A DNA stretch of 62,460 nt. Source: Candidatus Altimarinota bacterium (GTDB taxonomy: Bacteria > Patescibacteriota > Gracilibacteria > BD1-5 > UBA2023). The notes below the pieces were generated by a model, which saw nothing but the letters and a program-made list of their open reading frames with translations, was not told where the DNA came from and made no database searches. The position numbers were made by a program, and so were the translations under genes. Shown here one piece after another: positions 59,925 to 62,460 of this stretch. Every line of letters starts with the position of its first letter. Within the stretch, counting starts at the first letter, position 1. The stretch is taken from positions 1 through 62,460 of the forward strand of contig JALNXF010000007.1 of the NCBI GenBank assembly GCA_023230505.1, read 5' to 3'.

Positions 59925-60305
59925 TCAGAAAAACCCAATCAAAGCATATCCATAATCTTCAAGGCTATTTTCTTTTGCGTGAATAAATGCTCCTTGCAAT
60001 GCGTCTAGAATACATTTAGGAGCATTACTATAACTACTTTCGAGGAATTCTTGTGTTGGAGGAATCCAAAACACACCTTCAATATTATGAATTGAAACGT
60101 CGATTTCATTAATTGACAAACAACAATCTGGATTTACGCAAACACAACCTGTGTCAGAAATATTTGGGTTTGTTTGATATACGAAGTATTCGATTACCTT
60201 TTGAAACTCTTCATCTGGAAGATCGTCTGGTAGTGCAACTTCAACCAGAGTTCTTGAAGTAAGAATAACTTTTTCGTCAGGATTGATATATACTGTTGTT
60301 TTCAT
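59925..60305 (-). CDS. hypothetical protein
   Basis: 126 aa. VYINPDEKVILTSRTLVEVALPDDLPDEEFQKVIEYFVYQTNP is a small beta-alpha region; CVCVNPDCCLSINEIDV holds four Cys that could bind metal. Coupled to the DUF932 gene by a 4-base overlap. Not recognised. Confidence 0.72.
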   Translation of the reverse strand: MKTTVYINPDEKVILTSRTLVEVALPDDLPDEEFQKVIEYFVYQTNPNISDTGCVCVNPDCCLSINEIDVSIHNIEGVFWIPPTQEFLESSYSNAPKCILDALQGAFIHAKENSLEDYGYALIGFF

Positions 60306-61426
60306 GCGCTAATTCCTCCTGCTTTTACAATTTTATCAAAGTTAACAATGGCTTTGATTCCCTTAAGCTTTGTCTTTTGTGCAGTGCCAAAGAGACTGCT
60401 ATCAAGCTTCTTTTCATTTTGTTTGTTTGATTTAGTTTCAGCGTCCATTGAGTTACATCCTCTTACAATAGACTTACTATCAAAGTCAGCATATTCTGAA
60501 ATTGCTAGCATTGCACCAAAGTCTGTAAACTGCAAAGAAGCTGGTAGTTTTTGCCAACGATCATAAATCTTTTCACGAGTTTTTTCTTCTGTGGACTTTT
60601 TTGTATTTCCATTTTCATCAACTTCAGTATCTTCAGAATCAGGATAAAGATAAGAAAGCATTTGACGAAAACGATCAGGGGTAGCCGTTTGAGAGGCAAG
60701 CTTTTGAAGCATTTCTTCTGCATCACGAAAGAAATCAAGAGCCTTATTTAGAATAACTCCACCACGATTCATTCGATCCTTGGCATTTGTTGTATGCTTA
60801 ACTGAGATAGAACAAGGAACACCGGAAGGAACATAACAAGCTAGAGAAAGCTTGCGTTCTTGAATATAAGGCATAAAACTAACGGTGAGGGCTTGTGTTT
60901 GATCGTGAGACCAAGAGATATGAAGATATCGGAGGATAGTTTGCTTTTCTCCATCCTTAAACTTAATTTCAATAGGTTCTGGGAGTCTAGTAGCAATCCA
61001 AATTCGTTTACCACCATCAAAAACTCCACCAGAATCAATAACGATTTGACCACTATTAACAATTTCCTTAAACATTTCAAGACATTCATGGTTTTGAAGT
61101 GGAGTATAAATGGAAGCCCCAACTGTTGCTAGAGGATTTCCATTGTCCATACGAATAACTCCCTTATGTTCAAAGAAATCAATATTATCGAACTGAACTT
61201 CGCTTGGACAATATGATCGAATATCAACAGTACGAACAAGCCAATTAATACCAAAGGTATCGAGGGCTTCTTCTACTGAATTGCACTTCTTATTAATTCC
61301 ATGAGCGAAAAAAGTGTATGTAGAATAATCCTTTGCCGTCTTTGAAGTGTTTGGCTTTGTAGTCTTGTTACGACCATCAATAATCGCCCTCACTTCTTCA
61401 GGGGTAAGAGGCTTTGTAGAAACCAT
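60302..61426 (-). CDS. DUF932 family phage/plasmid-like protein
   Basis: 374 aa. The core VRTVDIRSYCPSEV...GNPLATVGASIYTPLQNHECLEMFKEIVNSGQIVIDSGGVFDGGKRIWIATRLP is the signature of the DUF932 (phage/plasmid-like, TIGR03299) family, including VG..Y.P.QN.E and the GGKR.W strand. Function in DNA metabolism is suspected for the family but not established. The length fits. ATG at 61426 follows TTAGGAGTCACAAA; the upstream extension to 61459 is not needed. Confidence 0.88.
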   Translation of the reverse strand: MVSTKPLTPEEVRAIIDGRNKTTKPNTSKTAKDYSTYTFFAHGINKKCNSVEEALDTFGINWLVRTVDIRSYCPSEVQFDNIDFFEHKGVIRMDNGNPLATVGASIYTPLQNHECLEMFKEIVNSGQIVIDSGGVFDGGKRIWIATRLPEPIEIKFKDGEKQTILRYLHISWSHDQTQALTVSFMPYIQERKLSLACYVPSGVPCSISVKHTTNAKDRMNRGGVILNKALDFFRDAEEMLQKLASQTATPDRFRQMLSYLYPDSEDTEVDENGNTKKSTEEKTREKIYDRWQKLPASLQFTDFGAMLAISEYADFDSKSIVRGCNSMDAETKSNKQNEKKLDSSLFGTAQKTKLKGIKAIVNFDKIVKAGGISA

Positions 61427-61462
61427 TTTGTGACTCCTAACGTATATTTTTGTTACCACAAC

Positions 61463-61497
61463 CCCAAAGTGTACCCCCGCAACTCCCTCAACCCTGG
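61463..61497 (-). promoter_or_regulatory. CCAGGGTTG promoter-like element
   Basis: CCAGGGTTGAGGG on the minus strand, about 59 bases before the DUF932 start. The -10 position at 17 bases reads TTTGGG, so if this is a promoter its -10 is poor or spaced differently. Confidence 0.48.
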
Positions 61498-61507
61498 TCC
61501 CGAATCT

Positions 61508-61849
61508 CTAAAAAGATTGATACTTGATCTTACAACAATCACAAGTAATAATTTTACCTGTTTTTATTTGTTTAAAGCCACAAATAGGACATTCTACAAT
61601 AAAATTTAAAAGATGATTTTTTTCAATAAGAAAAATTCCATCCACTAAAGTTTTTTTCCTTATGTTTGAAATATCTTCTAAAGAATAAACCAAATAGAAT
61701 AATCGACTAAGACCCCGATAACCTCGTACGATTACATTGTTTTCTTCTTTTTGAAAAGCAAGTTTTGAATTACTTTTTTTTAGCTTTTCAAAAAATAGTT
61801 TTTTTTCTTTAGAAGGTAAGTCTAATTCTATTACATTTTGTTTAAACAT
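61508..61849 (-). CDS. hypothetical protein with C-terminal zinc ribbon
   Basis: 113 aa. Middle part VRGYRGLSRLFYLVYSLEDISN, end FIVECPICGFKQIKTGKIITCDCCKIKYQSF with two Cys pairs. Start uncertain between ATG 61849 and GTG 61864; both overlap the preceding gene. Confidence 0.7.
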   Translation of the reverse strand: MFKQNVIELDLPSKEKKLFFEKLKKSNSKLAFQKEENNVIVRGYRGLSRLFYLVYSLEDISNIRKKTLVDGIFLIEKNHLLNFIVECPICGFKQIKTGKIITCDCCKIKYQSF

Positions 61850-62145
61850 ACTGGGCTTGAACACTCGAAAATCTTTTCAAGATTTCCGCTAAGTTCTGGA
61901 TGTTCAATAGTTCGGGGTTTAATTAAATGTGAATGACATTCCAGACAAAATGGGAAGGTTGTTCCGTCTTGTAATTTTACATAAACTTTTTTTGGTTGTT
62001 CAAAATCAAGAAAATTAATTTCGTCATGCTCTACATATCCAGATTCTTTATCGACCAAACAACTTAATGTGATTTTTCGGTTCTCATTAAATTCAAATGT
62101 TAAAAGACCTTTCTTTAAGGCTGGAAGGTTTATTGAATCGTCCAT
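61831..62145 (-). CDS. hypothetical protein with Cys pairs
   Basis: 104 aa. LTFEFNENRKITLSCLVDKESGYVEH is beta-rich; FPFCLECHSHLIKPRTIEHPE...IFECSSPVCLNKM holds two Cys pairs, probably one zinc site. Overlaps both neighbours, 19 bases downstream and 16 bases upstream. Confidence 0.7.
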   Translation of the reverse strand: MDDSINLPALKKGLLTFEFNENRKITLSCLVDKESGYVEHDEINFLDFEQPKKVYVKLQDGTTFPFCLECHSHLIKPRTIEHPELSGNLEKIFECSSPVCLNKM

Positions 62146-62459
62146 GATTTTATCCTTCTAAGTGGAATGAAGTACAACTTGCCATTTTTATGGCGTCCTT
62201 TAAGGGGAACATCAAATTCAATTGTAACAACAGGAATCTCAACTGAATCTGTTTCTACAATTAACTGTTTTTTTTGTTCTTTTGCTTCTTTAAATGCTTC
62301 ACGAATTTTCAATTTTAATTTATAATTTGAACTTTTTTCTAATTCTAAAGAAGATCTCCATTCTTGATTTTCTACTTGTGTTACAGCTAAATATTTTTTT
62401 GGACAAGTAATACAATCATTTGTAAATTCCGATTCTGTTAATTTTATGTATTGCCAAAT
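62130..62459 (-). CDS. hypothetical protein, 5' end outside window
   Basis: The frame is open to the right edge, giving at least 109 residues. QYIKLTESEFTNDCITCPKKYLAV comes first, then a charged helix (LKIREAFKEAKEQKKQ) and a beta part ETDSVEIPVVTIEFDVPLKGRHKNGKLYFIPLRRIKSW. A short internal start near 62312 would give only 60 residues, but the upstream coding sequence looks real. Not recognised. Confidence 0.7.
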   Translation of the reverse strand: MWQYIKLTESEFTNDCITCPKKYLAVTQVENQEWRSSLELEKSSNYKLKLKIREAFKEAKEQKKQLIVETDSVEIPVVTIEFDVPLKGRHKNGKLYFIPLRRIKSWTIQ

Positions 62460-62460
62460 A

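Noticed and set aside
1..62460. Stop-codon reassignment as in some huge phages
   Set aside because: TAA, TGA and TAG all end well-conserved genes at family-typical lengths, and no family protein is interrupted systematically by one stop.

Overview
The window looks like part of a large (jumbo-type) double-stranded DNA tailed-phage genome. It is very AT-rich and densely coding, with many 4-base start/stop overlaps and AGGA-type ribosome binding sites. It mixes nucleotide-metabolism, RNA-repair and phage-typical hypothetical genes, and it contains no ribosomal, cell-division or central-metabolism genes. TAA, TGA and TAG all end genes, so the code looks standard. The host cannot be named. A phage-borne tmRNA, sigma70-like promoters and Shine-Dalgarno sites point to a low-GC bacterium.

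Layout. 1-35.5 kb is read rightward: a tmRNA, an atypical tRNA, a Nudix hydrolase, an IMPDH/GMP reductase homologue, dCMP deaminase, a MazG-like protein, a DnaQ-like exonuclease, an RlaP-type nucleotidyltransferase, a DRB0094-type RNA ligase, two radical SAM modules and a glycosyltransferase. Sixteen copies of one repetitive gene family (MIGYKAT/YD-repeat) are interspersed, ending in an eight-gene tandem array at 30.7-35.4 kb. 35.5-40.9 kb is read rightward and is C-rich and almost G-free in places. It holds a second paralogous array of seven small MITY proteins. 40.9-41.5 kb is non-coding with 11-bp iterons and nested repeats, a candidate replication origin. 41.5-43.9 kb is read rightward but is G-rich and C-poor, and includes an adenylate-kinase-like protein with a degenerate P-loop. 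43.9-62.5 kb is read leftward: seven tandem MIGYKAT genes, zinc-ribbon proteins, an AAA+ ATPase with a vWA partner (CobS/CobT-like), three more MIGYKAT genes, a second atypical tRNA, a ParB-like protein and a DUF932 protein. Seven leftward transcription units begin 40-63 bases downstream of a shared CCAGGGTTGRGG promoter-like element, and an eighth copy points leftward into the origin region.

How it fits together (inference). Nucleotide enzymes (GuaB/GuaC-like, dCMP deaminase, Nudix, MazG-like) adjust precursor pools. The RNA ligase, the RlaP nucleotidyltransferase and two tRNA-like genes without U33 in the anticodon loop suggest defence against host tRNA cleavage. The most striking content is the 26-member MIGYKAT/YD family: an N-terminal domain with a GFHFC core followed by 2-8 units of 21 residues (63 bp). 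It is arranged as cassettes whose last codons carry the ribosome binding site of the next copy. Several copies are broken by nonsense or frameshift changes while the tail survives, and one carries an exact 63-bp tandem duplication. This looks like an actively expanding and shrinking gene accordion of unknown function.
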